Positions 50,016-62,178 of a DNA stretch of 64,000 nucleotides are shown piece by piece. The stretch's first letter is position 1, and each line of letters begins with the position of its first letter. This DNA is from Prauserella muralis (GTDB taxonomy: Bacteria; Actinomycetota; Actinomycetes; Mycobacteriales; Pseudonocardiaceae), in assembly GCF_003202285.1 (NCBI RefSeq), contig NZ_MASW01000002.1, positions 186,001 through 250,000 of the forward strand, in the 5' to 3' direction. Below the pieces are notes generated by a model that saw nothing but the letters and a program-made list of their open reading frames with translations, had not been told where the DNA came from and made no database searches. Made by a program: the position numbers and the translations under genes.

Positions 50016-51407
50016 TCAGAACGACGGCCGCAGGAAACGTGGCGGCACGAACCGCGTGAACGCCGGCGGCAGCAGCCAGCCGTCGGGGTTCCCGAAGTCC
50101 AGCACGCGCCGGTAGGGCTCGTCGAACGCGGCCACGGCGGCATCGAGGTGCCGCGGCCGCAGGTCGCCCCAGTGCCCGGTCTCGACGCGATGCAGCAACG
50201 CCCGCAGCGCGACGATCTCCTCGGCGGCGCTGAACGCGCAGTGGTAGCCGCGGTCGACGTAGAGCTGGCGCAGCCGCTGCGGGTCGCCGTGGCGCCGCAC
50301 CTGCTCGGCATACCAGCGCTGCTGGTCGGCGATCGCGCCGCCGTCGCCGGTGTTGTGCATGGTCAGCACCGGAGCCGGGGTGGTTCCGTGGGCGCTGAGG
50401 TTGTCGACGAAGCGGCGGGCCTCGTCGTCGGCGGTGATGCGCGGTGCCGTCTGCAGCAGGCGCAGGTCGGCGGCGAGTGCGGCCGGGTCGTGACCGTAGG
50501 CCTGGCGCACCAGGTCGCGGTAGGCCGAGCGCGCCAGCTGACGCCGGTAGTCCACGCCGGCGTTGCCGCTCGGGTTGCCGCCCACGCGCTGTTCGAGGTC
50601 GACCCTCCCGGCCGGTCCGATGCCCCAGATGTAGGCGTCGTGGATCCAGCTCGCCTGCTGGCGGATCCGTTCGATGAGCAGCTCGGGCTCGGGGTCGGGC
50701 ACCGAGTACCAGCCCGGGATGTTGCCGAGCGCACCGGCCAGGGCCAGCCGGGCCCGGCCTTGCTCGGTCTCCAGTGCCCTCCGCACCGCCGCGAGGAGCC
50801 GGTCGGTGCTGCCCTGAGGGTCGCGGGGCTCGACCAGGTCGATGTCCTCGCCGGGCGCGAGCAGCGTCCTGACCACGAAGTTGATGTCGAGCGCGGTGTT
50901 CCAGCTCCCGTTGAAGTCGTACTCGGCGCACTGGGTGAGCACGCCGTCGAACCGCCCGGGGTGCAGCTCGGCGAGCCGGGCCGCGATGCCGCCGCCCATC
51001 GACATGCCGTTGCCCACGACGGTGCGCGGATCGGCCACGTGTTCGCGGAACCAGTCGAGCACGGCGACCTGGTCCTCCAGCGCGTCGGCGACCGCGAACC
51101 CGGTGCGGACCTTGTAGTCCGACCCGGCCAGTGCGTAGCCGTGGTCGAGCAGCCACTGCTCGGTGCGCGGGTGCGTGGTGAGCGCCACCTCCGGCGGGAG
51201 CGGTATGCCCGGCGGGTAGTAGCCGTGACTGAACAGCACCAGCGTGCCGTTCCAGTCCGGCGGCACCTCCACCCGGAACGCGGCACCGTCGATCGTGCCG
51301 GTGTGGCTGCGTCCCGCCTTGGCGGTGGCCGTCGCGGGCAGCACGGCGGCCAGCAGCACGGCCAGCAGCGCGAGCCCGGCGGCGCGGAACCATCGTCGTC
51401 CGCTCAT
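50016..51407 (-). CDS. secreted alpha/beta hydrolase
   Basis: The 463-residue product begins with a signal peptide (RRWFRAAGLALLAVLLAAVLP, then ATATAKAG). The hydrolase nucleophile elbow is VVGNGMSMGGGIAARLAEL, an oxyanion region lies in LVLFSHGYYPPG, and a late histidine in RGYHCAFSAAEEI is the probable third catalytic residue. The substrate is unknown; the family contains tannase/lipase-like actinobacterial enzymes. ATG 51407 with GGAG upstream is chosen, since longer frames lack a signal start. It ends 3 bp from the convergent carbonic anhydrase gene. Confidence 0.82.
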   Translation of the reverse strand: MSGRRWFRAAGLALLAVLLAAVLPATATAKAGRSHTGTIDGAAFRVEVPPDWNGTLVLFSHGYYPPGIPLPPEVALTTHPRTEQWLLDHGYALAGSDYKVRTGFAVADALEDQVAVLDWFREHVADPRTVVGNGMSMGGGIAARLAELHPGRFDGVLTQCAEYDFNGSWNTALDINFVVRTLLAPGEDIDLVEPRDPQGSTDRLLAAVRRALETEQGRARLALAGALGNIPGWYSVPDPEPELLIERIRQQASWIHDAYIWGIGPAGRVDLEQRVGGNPSGNAGVDYRRQLARSAYRDLVRQAYGHDPAALAADLRLLQTAPRITADDEARRFVDNLSAHGTTPAPVLTMHNTGDGGAIADQQRWYAEQVRRHGDPQRLRQLYVDRGYHCAFSAAEEIVALRALLHRVETGHWGDLRPRHLDAAVAAFDEPYRRVLDFGNPDGWLLPPAFTRFVPPRFLRPSF

Positions 51408-51521
51408 CGTGTTCTCCGTTTCTCCCGGTTGATCCCTGCACGAGTACGTCGAACCAGAGCGCAGGAGATCGACACGGCCGCGCATCGATGACGAAAAGAC
51501 GGTGGGCTACGCTCGCGTGCT

Positions 51522-52199
51522 GTGACCGCACGACCGCTGCACGAGATCATCGACCCCGGCTGGGCGCAGGCACTGGCCCCCGTCGAGGACAGGATCGCCG
51601 CGATGGGCGAGTTCCTGCGGGCCGAGGTGGCGGCGGGCCGCAGGTACCTGCCCGCGGGGGAGCACATCCTGCGCGCGTTCACGCAGCCGTTCGACGACGT
51701 GCGCGTGCTGATCGTGGGCCAGGACCCGTACCCGACGCCGGGGCATCCCATCGGGCTGTGCTTCGCGGTCGCCCCCGACGTGCGGCCCCTGCCGAAGAGC
51801 CTGATCAACATCTTCCAGGAGTACTGCGACGATCTCGGTCACCCGGCGCCGTCCTGCGGCGACCTGACGCCGTGGACCAAGCAGGGGGTGCTCCTGCTCA
51901 ACAGGGCGCTCACCGTGCAGCCGGGCAGGCCGAACTCCCATCAGGGCAAGGGCTGGGAGGAGATCACCGAGCAGGCGATCAAGGCGCTGGCCGCCAGGGA
52001 CAAGCCGCTCGTGGCGATCCTGTGGGGCAGCAACGCACGCAAGCTCAGGCCGCTGCTCGGTTCGGTGCCGTGTGTGGAGTCGGTGCACCCGAGCCCGATG
52101 TCGGCGCACAACGGCTTCTTCGGCTCACGGCCCTTCAGCAAGGCCAACGCCCTGCTGCAGCAACAGGGCGCCGACCCGATCGACTGGCAGCTTCCCTGA
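51522..52199 (+). CDS. ung: uracil-DNA glycosylase
   Basis: Ung removes uracil from DNA. The 225-residue family 1 enzyme has the catalytic motif [17 protein letters not shown], the [19 protein letters not shown] leucine-loop region (Met in place of the usual Leu after HPSP), and [16 protein letters not shown] ends 8 nt before GTG 51522 and no ribosome site is present, so translation is probably leaderless. High GC content makes cytosine deamination a main source of damage in such genomes. Confidence 0.97.
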   Translation: MTARPLHEIIDPGWAQALAPVEDRIAAMGEFLRAEVAAGRRYLPAGEHILRAFTQPFDDVRVLIVGQDPYPTPGHPIGLCFAVAPDVRPLPKSLINIFQEYCDDLGHPAPSCGDLTPWTKQGVLLLNRALTVQPGRPNSHQGKGWEEITEQAIKALAARDKPLVAILWGSNARKLRPLLGSVPCVESVHPSPMSAHNGFFGSRPFSKANALLQQQGADPIDWQLP

Positions 52200-52217
52200 C
52201 CGCGCGTCCCGCCACCC

Positions 52218-52304
52218 CAAAGCTCCCCAATGCGGCATTCGCTCCACTGGATGGAGCGAATGCCGCATTCGCTCCACTGAGTGGAACAAATGTGGCATTG
52301 GGGA
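52218..52304. repeat. 30-bp-periodic intergenic element, copy 4
   Basis: Starts AAGCTCCCC and ends GGGGAGC, with cores AATGYSRCATT at 52227, 52257 and 52287. It lies between the convergent ung and rpmB genes, next to the rpmB terminator. Confidence 0.9.
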
Positions 52305-52334
52305 GCAGTTGGCGTGCCGGACTCGCGCATGACA

Positions 52335-52367
52335 ACGGCCCGGTGACCTGTGCGGTCACCGGGCCGT
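52335..52367 (-). terminator. terminator after rpmB
   Basis: ACGGCCCGGTGACC (52335-52348) pairs with GGTCACCGGGCCGT (52354-52367), a perfect 14-bp stem with a 5-nt loop, 17 bp after the rpmB stop on the minus strand. Confidence 0.85.
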
Positions 52368-52384
52368 CGGCGAAGAAGCTGGGG

Positions 52385-52576
52385 TCAGCCCCGAACGACC
52401 TTGCCCGCCTTCAGGCAGGAGGTGCACACGTTCATGCGCTTCCTCTGGGAAAGCCCGACCTTGGCGTGCACGGTCTGGATGTTCGGGTTCCACCGGCGGT
52501 TGGTACGCCGGTGAGAGTGCGAGACCGACTTGCCGAAGCCCGGCCCCTTGCCACAGACGTCGCACACGGCAGCCAC
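52385..52576 (-). CDS. rpmB: 50S ribosomal protein L28
   Basis: L28 (63 residues) binds near the E site of the large subunit. The sequence [20 protein letters not shown] followed by [10 protein letters not shown] is diagnostic. The zinc-binding type is indicated by CDVC and CTSC. GAGGAG is spaced about 9 nt from GTG 52576. It is divergent from the DAK2 gene, an arrangement also found near recG in other bacteria. Confidence 0.97.
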   Translation of the reverse strand: MAAVCDVCGKGPGFGKSVSHSHRRTNRRWNPNIQTVHAKVGLSQRKRMNVCTSCLKAGKVVRG

Positions 52577-52703
52577 GTCGAACACTCCTCGAGAGAAATA
52601 GGTGCAAGAACCGCGCCCGGCACGGCCGGGCAACTCGATTAGCGTAACAGCCGGGTCGCTACCCTCGCGAAGAACCCCTGTAACCCGGTACGGAGGATAC
52701 GCG

Positions 52704-54275
52704 GTGCGGGCCTTGGACGCGGTGGCCGTGCGCTCGTGGGCAGCCGCCTGCGTGCAGAGCCTGGACGCGCTGCGCACGGAGATCGACGGCATCAACGTCT
52801 ACCCGGTCGCCGACTCCGACACCGGGTCGAACCTGCTGCACACGCTCACCGCCGCACACGCCGCGCTGGCCGCCGAGGCACACGTGGACGGGGCGGGCGA
52901 GGCGCTGCGCGTGCTCGCGCGCGGCGCGGTGGCCTCGGCCCGCGGCAACTCCGGGGTGATCATCTCGCAGGTACTGCGCGGGCTGGCCGAGTCCGCGGGC
53001 GAAGCCGCCGAGCTGGACGGTCCCGCGCTGGCCGCCGCGCTGCGCCGCGCCGACACGGTCGCCACCGAGGCCGTCGCCCGCCCGGTGGCGGGCACGATGC
53101 TCAGCGTCCTGCACGCCGTCGCCACCGCCGTCGGCGACGGCCCCCTCGGCGACGTCGCCGCCACGGCGGCCAAGACCGCCGCCGACGCGCTCGCCGAGAC
53201 CCCGCGCCAGCTCGCCGCGCTGGCCGTCGCCGGTGTGGTGGACGCGGGCGGACGCGGCGTGGTCGCCGTGCTCGACGCGCTGGTGCGGGTCGTCACCGGG
53301 CAGGAGGAGCAGCCGCGGCGGGCGCTGGCCGCGGACCGGTTCGCCCCGGAGCCGCCGAGAGCATGGGAGGTCATGTACCTGCTGGCCGGAGCGGACGAGG
53401 CGGCGTTGCCCGCGCTGCGCAGGGCGCTGGCCGGGCTGGGCGACAGCGTGACCGTCGCGGGCGACGGCGCGGGCAACCACGCCGTGCACGTCCACTGCGC
53501 CGACATCGGCGCGGCGATCGAGGCCGGGCTGCGGCACGGCAGACCACACGCCGTCCGCGTCGAGCCGCTGATGACGCCCCCGCCCGCCGACAGCGCCGCC
53601 ACGATGCAGGAGCGCGCCGTGGTCGCCGTCGTGCACGGCGACGGCGTGGCCGCGCTGCTCGGCGACGAGGGCGTGCCCGTGCTCGCCGTGCCCGCCGGGG
53701 CCGAGCCGAGCACCGAGGACCTGCTCGGGCTCGTCACCGGCACCGCGGCGAGTCACGTGACCGTGCTGCCGGGCGCTGTCGGGCTCACCGCGGCCGCCGA
53801 GCGGGCGGCAGGCCATCCGGTGCTGGACGACCGGGACGTCGTCGTGGTGCCGTGTGCCTCGCCGGTGCAGGTGCTCGCGGCGCTGGCGGTGCACGACCCC
53901 GCGCGGCGGGCGGGCACCGACGTGGTGGCGATGGCGGAGGCCGCCGCCGCGACCCGGCGCGGCGAGATCGTCGTCGCCCGCGAGGAGTCGATCACGTGGG
54001 TGGGCCGGGCCCACGCCGGGGACGTCGTGGGCCTCGTGGACGGCGAGGTGGTGCTCATCGAGGGCCCCCACGGCGTGCTGGCCGCAGCCACCACCGTGCT
54101 GGAACGCATGCTCGCGGTGGGCGGAGAGCTGGTCACGGTGCTGACCGGGACCGGGGCGCCCGAGGGAATCGAGGACGTCGTCGCCGCGCACCTGCGTGCC
54201 GCGCACCCGGAGGTCGAACTGGTGTGCTATTCCGGTGGGCAGACCGACGCACTGCTGCTGATGGGGGTCGAGTGA
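52704..54275 (+). CDS. DAK2 domain protein (FakA-like)
   Basis: The 523-residue product has an N-terminal DAK2 kinase domain ([19 protein letters not shown], with the DxDxG magnesium motif, and [20 protein letters not shown]). A C-terminal domain of the FakA/DegV-associated type follows ([16 protein letters not shown]). In Firmicutes the homologue between rpmB and recG is FakA, which phosphorylates fatty acids bound to FakB; no FakB is in this window. GGAGG is spaced 7 nt from GTG 52704. recG starts 4 bp after its stop. Confidence 0.88.
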   Translation: MRALDAVAVRSWAAACVQSLDALRTEIDGINVYPVADSDTGSNLLHTLTAAHAALAAEAHVDGAGEALRVLARGAVASARGNSGVIISQVLRGLAESAGEAAELDGPALAAALRRADTVATEAVARPVAGTMLSVLHAVATAVGDGPLGDVAATAAKTAADALAETPRQLAALAVAGVVDAGGRGVVAVLDALVRVVTGQEEQPRRALAADRFAPEPPRAWEVMYLLAGADEAALPALRRALAGLGDSVTVAGDGAGNHAVHVHCADIGAAIEAGLRHGRPHAVRVEPLMTPPPADSAATMQERAVVAVVHGDGVAALLGDEGVPVLAVPAGAEPSTEDLLGLVTGTAASHVTVLPGAVGLTAAAERAAGHPVLDDRDVVVVPCASPVQVLAALAVHDPARRAGTDVVAMAEAAAATRRGEIVVAREESITWVGRAHAGDVVGLVDGEVVLIEGPHGVLAAATTVLERMLAVGGELVTVLTGTGAPEGIEDVVAAHLRAAHPEVELVCYSGGQTDALLLMGVE

Positions 54276-54279
54276 GGCT

Positions 54280-56439
<2,160 letters not shown>

Positions 56440-56496
56440 CCCCCGATCGTGGTACTCCGCTTTCGTGCTCGCCGCGTGCGGGGTAGACGGGGGCGC

Positions 56497-57441
56497 ATGG
56501 GAAACCGACTGCCACGCGCCCTGCTCGCCGTCTGTGCCGCGACCCTGCTGACCCTGCCGACCATGACCGTCGCGCACGCCGAGGCCGGTGAGCAGGTCAA
56601 CCCGCCGAACTGGGGGCTCGACCGGATCGACCAGCGAGCCGGCGGCGAGGCCCTCGACCAGCGCTACGCCTACGACTCCGACGGCGCGGGCGTGACCGTG
56701 TACGTCATCGACACCGGCGTCGACGGCACGCATCCCGACTTCGGCGGCCGGGTCTCCGGCGGCAAGGACTTCGTCGACGGCGACGACCATCCCACCGATC
56801 TCAACGGGCACGGCACGAACCTGGCCGGCCTCGTCGCCGGAGAGGCCTACGGGGTCGCGAAGGCCGCGCGGATCGTGCCGGTGCGGGTGCTCGACGCGAA
56901 CGGCAGCGGCGACGGGCTCAGCATCATCTCCGGCATCGACTGGGTGGCCAACAACGCCACGCAGCCCGCGGTGGCCGTCATCGGCGTCGGCGGACCGGCG
57001 AGCGAGCCGGTGGACCAGGCCGTGCGCGGCCTGGCCGAGCTGATGCCGGTCGCCGTGCCCGCGGGCGGCGCCGGCGCCGACGCCGGGCAGAGCTCTCCCG
57101 CGCGCATTCCCGAGGTGCTGACCGTCGCCGCGAGCGACAGGGCGGACAGGGCGGCTCCCGACTCGAACTTCGGCCCTGCCGTCGACCTCTACGCGCCGGG
57201 CGTGGAGATCGAGGCGCCCGGCCTCGGCGCGAGCACGGCCCGGCTGTCCGGGACGTCGGCGGCCGCGGCACACGTCGCGGGCGTGGCGGCGCTGTACCGG
57301 TCGCGGCACCCGGAGGCCACGCCGCAGCAGGTCGCCGACGCGCTGACGGCGAACGCGACGACGGACACCCTGAGTGGCGTTCCGGAGCGGACCGTGAACC
57401 GGCTGGTCAGTACGCTGTCCGGGGGGCAGAATCCCGGATGA
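56497..57441 (+). CDS. subtilisin-like S8 protein lacking the oxyanion Asn
   Basis: The 314-residue product has a signal peptide ([19 protein letters not shown], cleaved near AHAEA), no clear prodomain, and an S8 domain. The catalytic triad is present: Asp72 in [15 protein letters not shown], His105 in NGHGTNLAG, Ser254 in [18 protein letters not shown]. However, the oxyanion-hole motif AGN is AGG here (Gly191), and the Ser motif lacks the usual Met and Pro. It may be a weak or inactive protease or a binding protein. ATG 56497 is the start of the signal peptide. It lies between recG and pyc. Confidence 0.85.
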   Translation: MGNRLPRALLAVCAATLLTLPTMTVAHAEAGEQVNPPNWGLDRIDQRAGGEALDQRYAYDSDGAGVTVYVIDTGVDGTHPDFGGRVSGGKDFVDGDDHPTDLNGHGTNLAGLVAGEAYGVAKAARIVPVRVLDANGSGDGLSIISGIDWVANNATQPAVAVIGVGGPASEPVDQAVRGLAELMPVAVPAGGAGADAGQSSPARIPEVLTVAASDRADRAAPDSNFGPAVDLYAPGVEIEAPGLGASTARLSGTSAAAAHVAGVAALYRSRHPEATPQQVADALTANATTDTLSGVPERTVNRLVSTLSGGQNPG

Positions 57442-57531
57442 GGTCCATCACTTGGGAGTGAACTCCCGACCAGCGGGACTTTCGAGGTAACGTGCCTCGC
57501 GACCGATCCGCACAAAAGGGAAGGACCGGGG

Positions 57532-60500
57532 ATGTTCCGCAAGGTGCTCGTCGCCAACCGTGGCGAGATCGCTATCCGTGCGTTCCGTGCCGCTTACGAG
57601 CTGGGTGCCGGGACGGTTGCCGTGTTCCCGCACGAGGACCGCAACTCACTGCACCGGCTCAAGGCCGACGAGGCCTACGAGATCGGCGAGCCGGGGCATC
57701 CCGTGCGGGCCTACCTGTCGGTGGACGAGATCGTGCGCGCCGCCCGCAGGGCGGGCGCCGACGCGGTCTATCCCGGCTACGGCTTCCTCTCGGAGAACCC
57801 CGACCTGGCGCGGGCGTGTGAGGACGCGGGCATCACCTTCGTCGGTCCCAGCGCCGACATCCTGGAGCTGACCGGCAACAAGGCCCGTGCGGTCGCCGCC
57901 GCCCGGGAGGCCGGGGTGCCCGTGCTCGGCTCGTCGGCGCCGTCGTCCGATGTGGACGCCCTGGCCGCCGCGGCCGAGGAGCTGGGCTTTCCCGTGTTCG
58001 TCAAGGCCGTCGCCGGTGGTGGCGGCCGCGGCATGCGCCGCGTCGAGGATCCCGCGCAGCTGCGGGACGCGATCGAGGCCGCCTCGCGCGAGGCCGAGTC
58101 GGCGTTCGGCGACCCCACGGTGTTCCTGGAGAAGGCCGTGGTGGAGCCCCGGCACATCGAGGTACAGATCCTCGCCGACGGCGAGGGCAACGTCATCCAC
58201 CTCTTCGAGCGCGACTGCTCGGTGCAGCGGCGGCACCAGAAGGTGATCGAGCTGGCACCCGCGCCGAACCTCGACCCGGAGCTGCGGGAGCGGATCTGCG
58301 CCGACGCGGTGAAGTTCGCGCGCCAGATCGGCTACCGGAACGCGGGCACGGTGGAGTTCCTCGTCGACCGCGACGGCAACCACGTCTTCATCGAGATGAA
58401 CCCGCGCATCCAGGTGGAGCACACGGTGACCGAGGAGGTCACCGACGTCGACCTGGTGCAGTCGCAGCTGCGCATCGCCTCGGGGCAGACGCTGGCCGAC
58501 CTCGACCTGGCACAGGAGAAGGTCTACCTGCGCGGTGCGGCGATGCAGTGCCGCATCACCACCGAGGACCCGGCCAACGGGTTCCGGCCCGACACCGGCA
58601 TGATCAGCGCCTACCGCTCGCCGGGCGGCTCCGGCATCCGGCTCGACGGCGGCACCGCCTTCTCCGGCACGGAGATCAGCGCGCACTTCGACTCCATGCT
58701 CGTCAAGCTCACCTGCCGCGGCCGGACGTTCGCCACCGCCGTCGGCAGGGCGCGCCGCGCACTGGCCGAGTTCCGCATCCGCGGCGTCGCGACGAACATC
58801 CCGTTCCTGCAGGCGGTGCTCGACGACCCGGACTTCCAGGCAGGGCGAGTCACGACGGCGTTCATCGAGGAGCGGCCGCATCTGCTCACCGCGCGGCACT
58901 CCGCCGACCGCGGCACGCGCCTGCTGACCTACCTCGCCGACGTCACGGTGAACAAGCCCAACGGCGAGCGGCCGAGGCTCATCGACCCGGACCGCAAGGT
59001 GCCCGCGCTGCCCGAGGGCGAACCGCCCGCCGGGTCGAAGCAGAAGCTCACCGAGCTGGGCCCGGAGGGCTTCGCGCGCTGGATCAGGGAGTCGTCGACG
59101 GTGGGCGTCACCGACACGACCTTCCGCGACGCGCACCAGTCGCTGCTGGCCACCCGCGTGCGCACCAAGGACCTGCTGGCCATCGCGCCGGTCGTGGCGC
59201 GCACGGTGCCGCAGCTGCTGTCGGTGGAGTGCTGGGGTGGCGCCACCTACGACGTGGCGCTGCGGTTCCTCGCCGAGGACCCGTGGGAGCGGCTGGCGGC
59301 GCTGCGTGAGGCCATGCCGAACCTCTGCCTGCAGATGCTGCTGCGCGGGCGCAACACCGTCGGTTACACGCCGTACCCGACCGAGGTCACCGACGCCTTC
59401 GTGGAGGAGGCCACGGAAACCGGCATCGACATCTTCCGCATCTTCGACGCGCTCAACGACGTCGAGCAGATGCGGCCCGCGATCGAGGCGGTGCGCGCCA
59501 CCGGATCGGCGGTCGCGGAGGTGGCCATGTGCTACACCTCCGACCTGTCGAACCCGGCGGAGAAGGTCTACACGCTCGACTACTACCTGAAGCTGGCCGA
59601 GCAGATCGTCGGTGCAGGCGCGCACGTGCTGGCGATCAAGGACATGGCCGGCCTGCTGCGGGCGCCCGCGGCGGTGAAGCTGGTGACGGCACTGCGGCGG
59701 GAGTTCGACCTGCCGGTGCACATCCATACCCACGACACGGCCGGCGGCCAGCTCGGCACGTACCTGGCCGCGATCGGCGCGGGTGCCGACGCCGTGGACG
59801 GTGCCGTGGCGTCGATGGCGGGTACGACGTCGCAGCCGTCGCTGTCGGCGATCGTGGCGGCCACCGACTACTCCGACCGGCCCACCGGCCTGGACCTGCA
59901 GGCGATCGGCGAGCTGGAGCCGTACTGGGAGATCGTGCGCAAGATCTACGCGCCGTTCGAGGCGGGCCTCGCGTCGCCGACGGGTCGCGTGTACCACCAC
60001 GAGATCCCCGGCGGGCAGCTGTCGAACCTGCGCACGCAGGCACGGGCGCTGGGCCTCGGCGACCGGTTCGAGGACATCGAGGCGATGTACGCCGCCGCCG
60101 ACCGGATCCTGGGCCACCTGGTGAAGGTGACGCCGTCGTCGAAGGTCGTCGGCGACCTGGCACTGCACCTGGTGGGTGCGGGTGTCTCGCCCGAGGAGTT
60201 CGAGGCCGAGCCGGGCAGGTTCGACATCCCGGACTCGGTGATCGGGTTCCTGCGCGGTGAGCTGGGCGACCCGCCCGGTGGCTGGCCGGAGCCGTTCCGC
60301 ACCAAGGCGCTGGAGGGCAGGGCCGAGCCGAGGCCGGTGGCCGAGCTGACCGAGGCCGACCGCGAGGAGCTGGAGAAGGACCGCAGGGCGGCGTTGAACC
60401 GGCTGCTGTTCCCCGGGCCGACCAAGGAGTTCGAGACGCACCGCGAGGCCTACGGTGACACGAGCGTGCTGCCGAGCAAGGACTTCTTCTACGGGCTGCG

Positions 60501-60906
60501 CCCCGGCGAGGAGTACGCGGTGGACCTGGAGCCGGGTGTGCGGCTGCTCATCGAGCTGGAGGCGATCGGCGAGGCCGACGAGCGCGGCATGCGCACGGTG
60601 ATGGCGACGCTGAACGGCCAGTTGCGGCCGATCCAGGTGCGGGACCGGTCGGTGGCCTCCGACCTGCCTGCCAAGGAGAAGGCGGACAAGAACAACCCGA
60701 AGCACGTCGCGGCGCCGTTCGCGGGGGTGGTGACGGCCCAGGTCGCCGAGGGCGACCGCATCGAGGCCGGCGCCACCGTCGCCACCATCGAGGCGATGAA
60801 GATGGAGGCGGCGATCACCGCCCAGGAGGGCGGCGTCGTGCAACGGCTGGCCATCAACAACGTGCAACAGGTGGAAGGCGGCGACCTCCTCATCGTCCTG
60901 GAGTAA
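57532..60906 (+). CDS. pyc: pyruvate carboxylase
   Basis: Pyc carboxylates pyruvate to oxaloacetate, replenishing the TCA cycle. The 1124-residue protein has the biotin carboxylase domain (residues 1-450; KVLVANRGEIAIRAFRAAYE, FVKAVAGGGGRGMRRV), the carboxyltransferase barrel (about 520-800; DTTFRDAHQSLLATRVRTKD, HIHTHDTAGGQLGTYL) and a C-terminal biotinyl domain with biotin-accepting Lys1090 in EAMKMEA. ATG 57532 follows AAGGACCGGGG. Its stop codon abuts the 21-bp repeats. Confidence 0.98.
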   Translation: MFRKVLVANRGEIAIRAFRAAYELGAGTVAVFPHEDRNSLHRLKADEAYEIGEPGHPVRAYLSVDEIVRAARRAGADAVYPGYGFLSENPDLARACEDAGITFVGPSADILELTGNKARAVAAAREAGVPVLGSSAPSSDVDALAAAAEELGFPVFVKAVAGGGGRGMRRVEDPAQLRDAIEAASREAESAFGDPTVFLEKAVVEPRHIEVQILADGEGNVIHLFERDCSVQRRHQKVIELAPAPNLDPELRERICADAVKFARQIGYRNAGTVEFLVDRDGNHVFIEMNPRIQVEHTVTEEVTDVDLVQSQLRIASGQTLADLDLAQEKVYLRGAAMQCRITTEDPANGFRPDTGMISAYRSPGGSGIRLDGGTAFSGTEISAHFDSMLVKLTCRGRTFATAVGRARRALAEFRIRGVATNIPFLQAVLDDPDFQAGRVTTAFIEERPHLLTARHSADRGTRLLTYLADVTVNKPNGERPRLIDPDRKVPALPEGEPPAGSKQKLTELGPEGFARWIRESSTVGVTDTTFRDAHQSLLATRVRTKDLLAIAPVVARTVPQLLSVECWGGATYDVALRFLAEDPWERLAALREAMPNLCLQMLLRGRNTVGYTPYPTEVTDAFVEEATETGIDIFRIFDALNDVEQMRPAIEAVRATGSAVAEVAMCYTSDLSNPAEKVYTLDYYLKLAEQIVGAGAHVLAIKDMAGLLRAPAAVKLVTALRREFDLPVHIHTHDTAGGQLGTYLAAIGAGADAVDGAVASMAGTTSQPSLSAIVAATDYSDRPTGLDLQAIGELEPYWEIVRKIYAPFEAGLASPTGRVYHHEIPGGQLSNLRTQARALGLGDRFEDIEAMYAAADRILGHLVKVTPSSKVVGDLALHLVGAGVSPEEFEAEPGRFDIPDSVIGFLRGELGDPPGGWPEPFRTKALEGRAEPRPVAELTEADREELEKDRRAALNRLLFPGPTKEFETHREAYGDTSVLPSKDFFYGLRPGEEYAVDLEPGVRLLIELEAIGEADERGMRTVMATLNGQLRPIQVRDRSVASDLPAKEKADKNNPKHVAAPFAGVVTAQVAEGDRIEAGATVATIEAMKMEAAITAQEGGVVQRLAINNVQQVEGGDLLIVLE

Positions 60907-61007
60907 CCGCGAGTCCTGCGCTCAGACCCGCGAGTCCTGCGCTCAGACCCGCGAGTTCTGCGCTCAGACCCGCGAGTTCTGCGTCCAGACCCGCGAGTTC
61001 TGCGTCG
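60907..61007. repeat. 21-bp tandem repeat, five units
   Basis: CCGCGAGT(C/T)CTGCG occurs at 60907, 60928, 60949, 60970 and 60991, each 21 bp after the last, joined by CTCAGAC or TCCAGAC. It begins directly after the pyc stop codon. It is the reverse complement of the unit seen at 26588. Confidence 0.9.
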
Positions 61008-61036
61008 GGCTCGTCTCCGGTGAGCAGGGTGCCGGT

Positions 61037-61125
61037 GAGCTCCCCAATGCGGCATTGGTGGCGTTGAACGCTACGAATGCCGCATTGGGGAAGTTGAGCG
61101 CTGCCAATGCCACATTGGGGAGCTC
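61037..61125. repeat. 30-bp-periodic intergenic element, copy 5
   Basis: Bounded by GAGCTCCCC and GGGGAGCTC, with cores AATGYSRCATT at 61046, 61076 and 61106. The 19-bp spacers are of the GTTGA(A/G)CGCT type seen in copy 2. Unlike the others it lies between two same-strand genes. Confidence 0.9.
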
Positions 61126-61152
61126 GAGGCGGCGGGTGTCCGTCGCCCCAGC

Positions 61153-61186
61153 GCAGGACTCGCGGGCAGGAGTGCAGGACTCGCGG
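61153..61186. repeat. 21-bp tandem repeat, two inverted units
   Basis: GCAGGACTCGCGG occurs at 61153 and 61174, 21 bp apart and opposite in orientation to the five units at 60907. The second unit runs into TAGGGT (61188-61193), the probable -10 box of the next gene. Confidence 0.85.
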
Positions 61187-61199
61187 CTAGGGTGGGGGC

Positions 61200-62021
61200 G
61201 TGCTGGTACAGGCGGTTCCGCAGTGGCAGGGGGCGTCGTGGGCCGGCGCGGACGACCGGCTCCCCGCGGGATGCCGGGCGCTGGCCGCGCTGGCGGGCGA
61301 GGTGCTGGACGCCACCGTGCACGAGGTGCCCGTCGACCCGGCTCCTTCCTCCACAGTGGACGGCATTGGCAACAGGTCCGCGCTGCTGCGCAACCGCTCC
61401 GCCCAGCTGGCCGCGCTGGAGGCCCCGGAGGGGCCCGTGCTCACCATCGGCGGCGACTGCGCCGTCGACCTGGTTCCCGTCGGTGTCGCCCGGTACCGCC
61501 ACGGCGACCGGCTCGGCGTCGTCTGGTTCGACGCCCACGCCGACCTCAACACCGCCGCCAGCTCCCCGTCCGGCGCCTACCACGGCATGGTGCTGCGGTC
61601 CCTGCTCGGCGACGGCGACCCGGACTTCGCCGCGAGCCCGGCGCTGGCCCCCGGCCGCGCCGTGCTGGCGGGCACGCGGTCCTTCGACCCCGCCGAACGG
61701 GACGCCGTCGCCGCCGGGCTCGCCCGGCACGTCCCGGTGCCCGCCGCGCCCGGCGACCTCACCGGAACGCTGCGCGCCGCCGGAGCCGACCGGGTCTACG
61801 TGCACATCGACCTCGACGTGCTCGATCCGGGCGAGTTCACGGCGACCCACTACGCCGAGCCGGACGGGCTCACCGTCGCCCAGCTCGTCGCCGCGCTGGA
61901 AGGTCTGGACGACGTCGCCGTCGTCGGCGCGGCCGTCACCGAATGCTCCGGCACGACGCGGGACGAACTGCGCGCCCTGGCCCCCCTGTTCGAGACGCTC
62001 AACCGACTACTGGCGGATTGA
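61200..62021 (+). CDS. arginase/ureohydrolase family protein
   Basis: The 273-residue product has the ureohydrolase metal motifs WFDAHADLN (Asp111, His113, Asp115) and HIDLDVLDPGEF, with EC in AAVTECSG near the end. In the first motif, GGDH is GGDC (Cys87 replaces a manganese-ligand His), so metal content and substrate may differ from true arginases. TAGGGT lies 6 nt before GTG 61200, so translation is probably leaderless. No arginine genes are nearby. Confidence 0.85.
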   Translation: MLVQAVPQWQGASWAGADDRLPAGCRALAALAGEVLDATVHEVPVDPAPSSTVDGIGNRSALLRNRSAQLAALEAPEGPVLTIGGDCAVDLVPVGVARYRHGDRLGVVWFDAHADLNTAASSPSGAYHGMVLRSLLGDGDPDFAASPALAPGRAVLAGTRSFDPAERDAVAAGLARHVPVPAAPGDLTGTLRAAGADRVYVHIDLDVLDPGEFTATHYAEPDGLTVAQLVAALEGLDDVAVVGAAVTECSGTTRDELRALAPLFETLNRLLAD

Positions 62022-62178
62022 CACCGCAATTCTTGTCACCCACGCACAGCCTTCGCGGAGGAATGTGTCACCGCCCGCCAAGGAAATGGGTCTTTTGCTG
62101 GCCGGGTGATACATTCCGCACCCCGTTTTCGATGTGCTCCATGTCACCCTCCAAGGACTGTGGGGAAGGAGTTGTGAC

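Noticed and set aside
60907-61007. 21-bp tandem repeats as a CRISPR array or as part of pyc
   Set aside because: Units are contiguous without unique spacers and begin right after the pyc stop codon.
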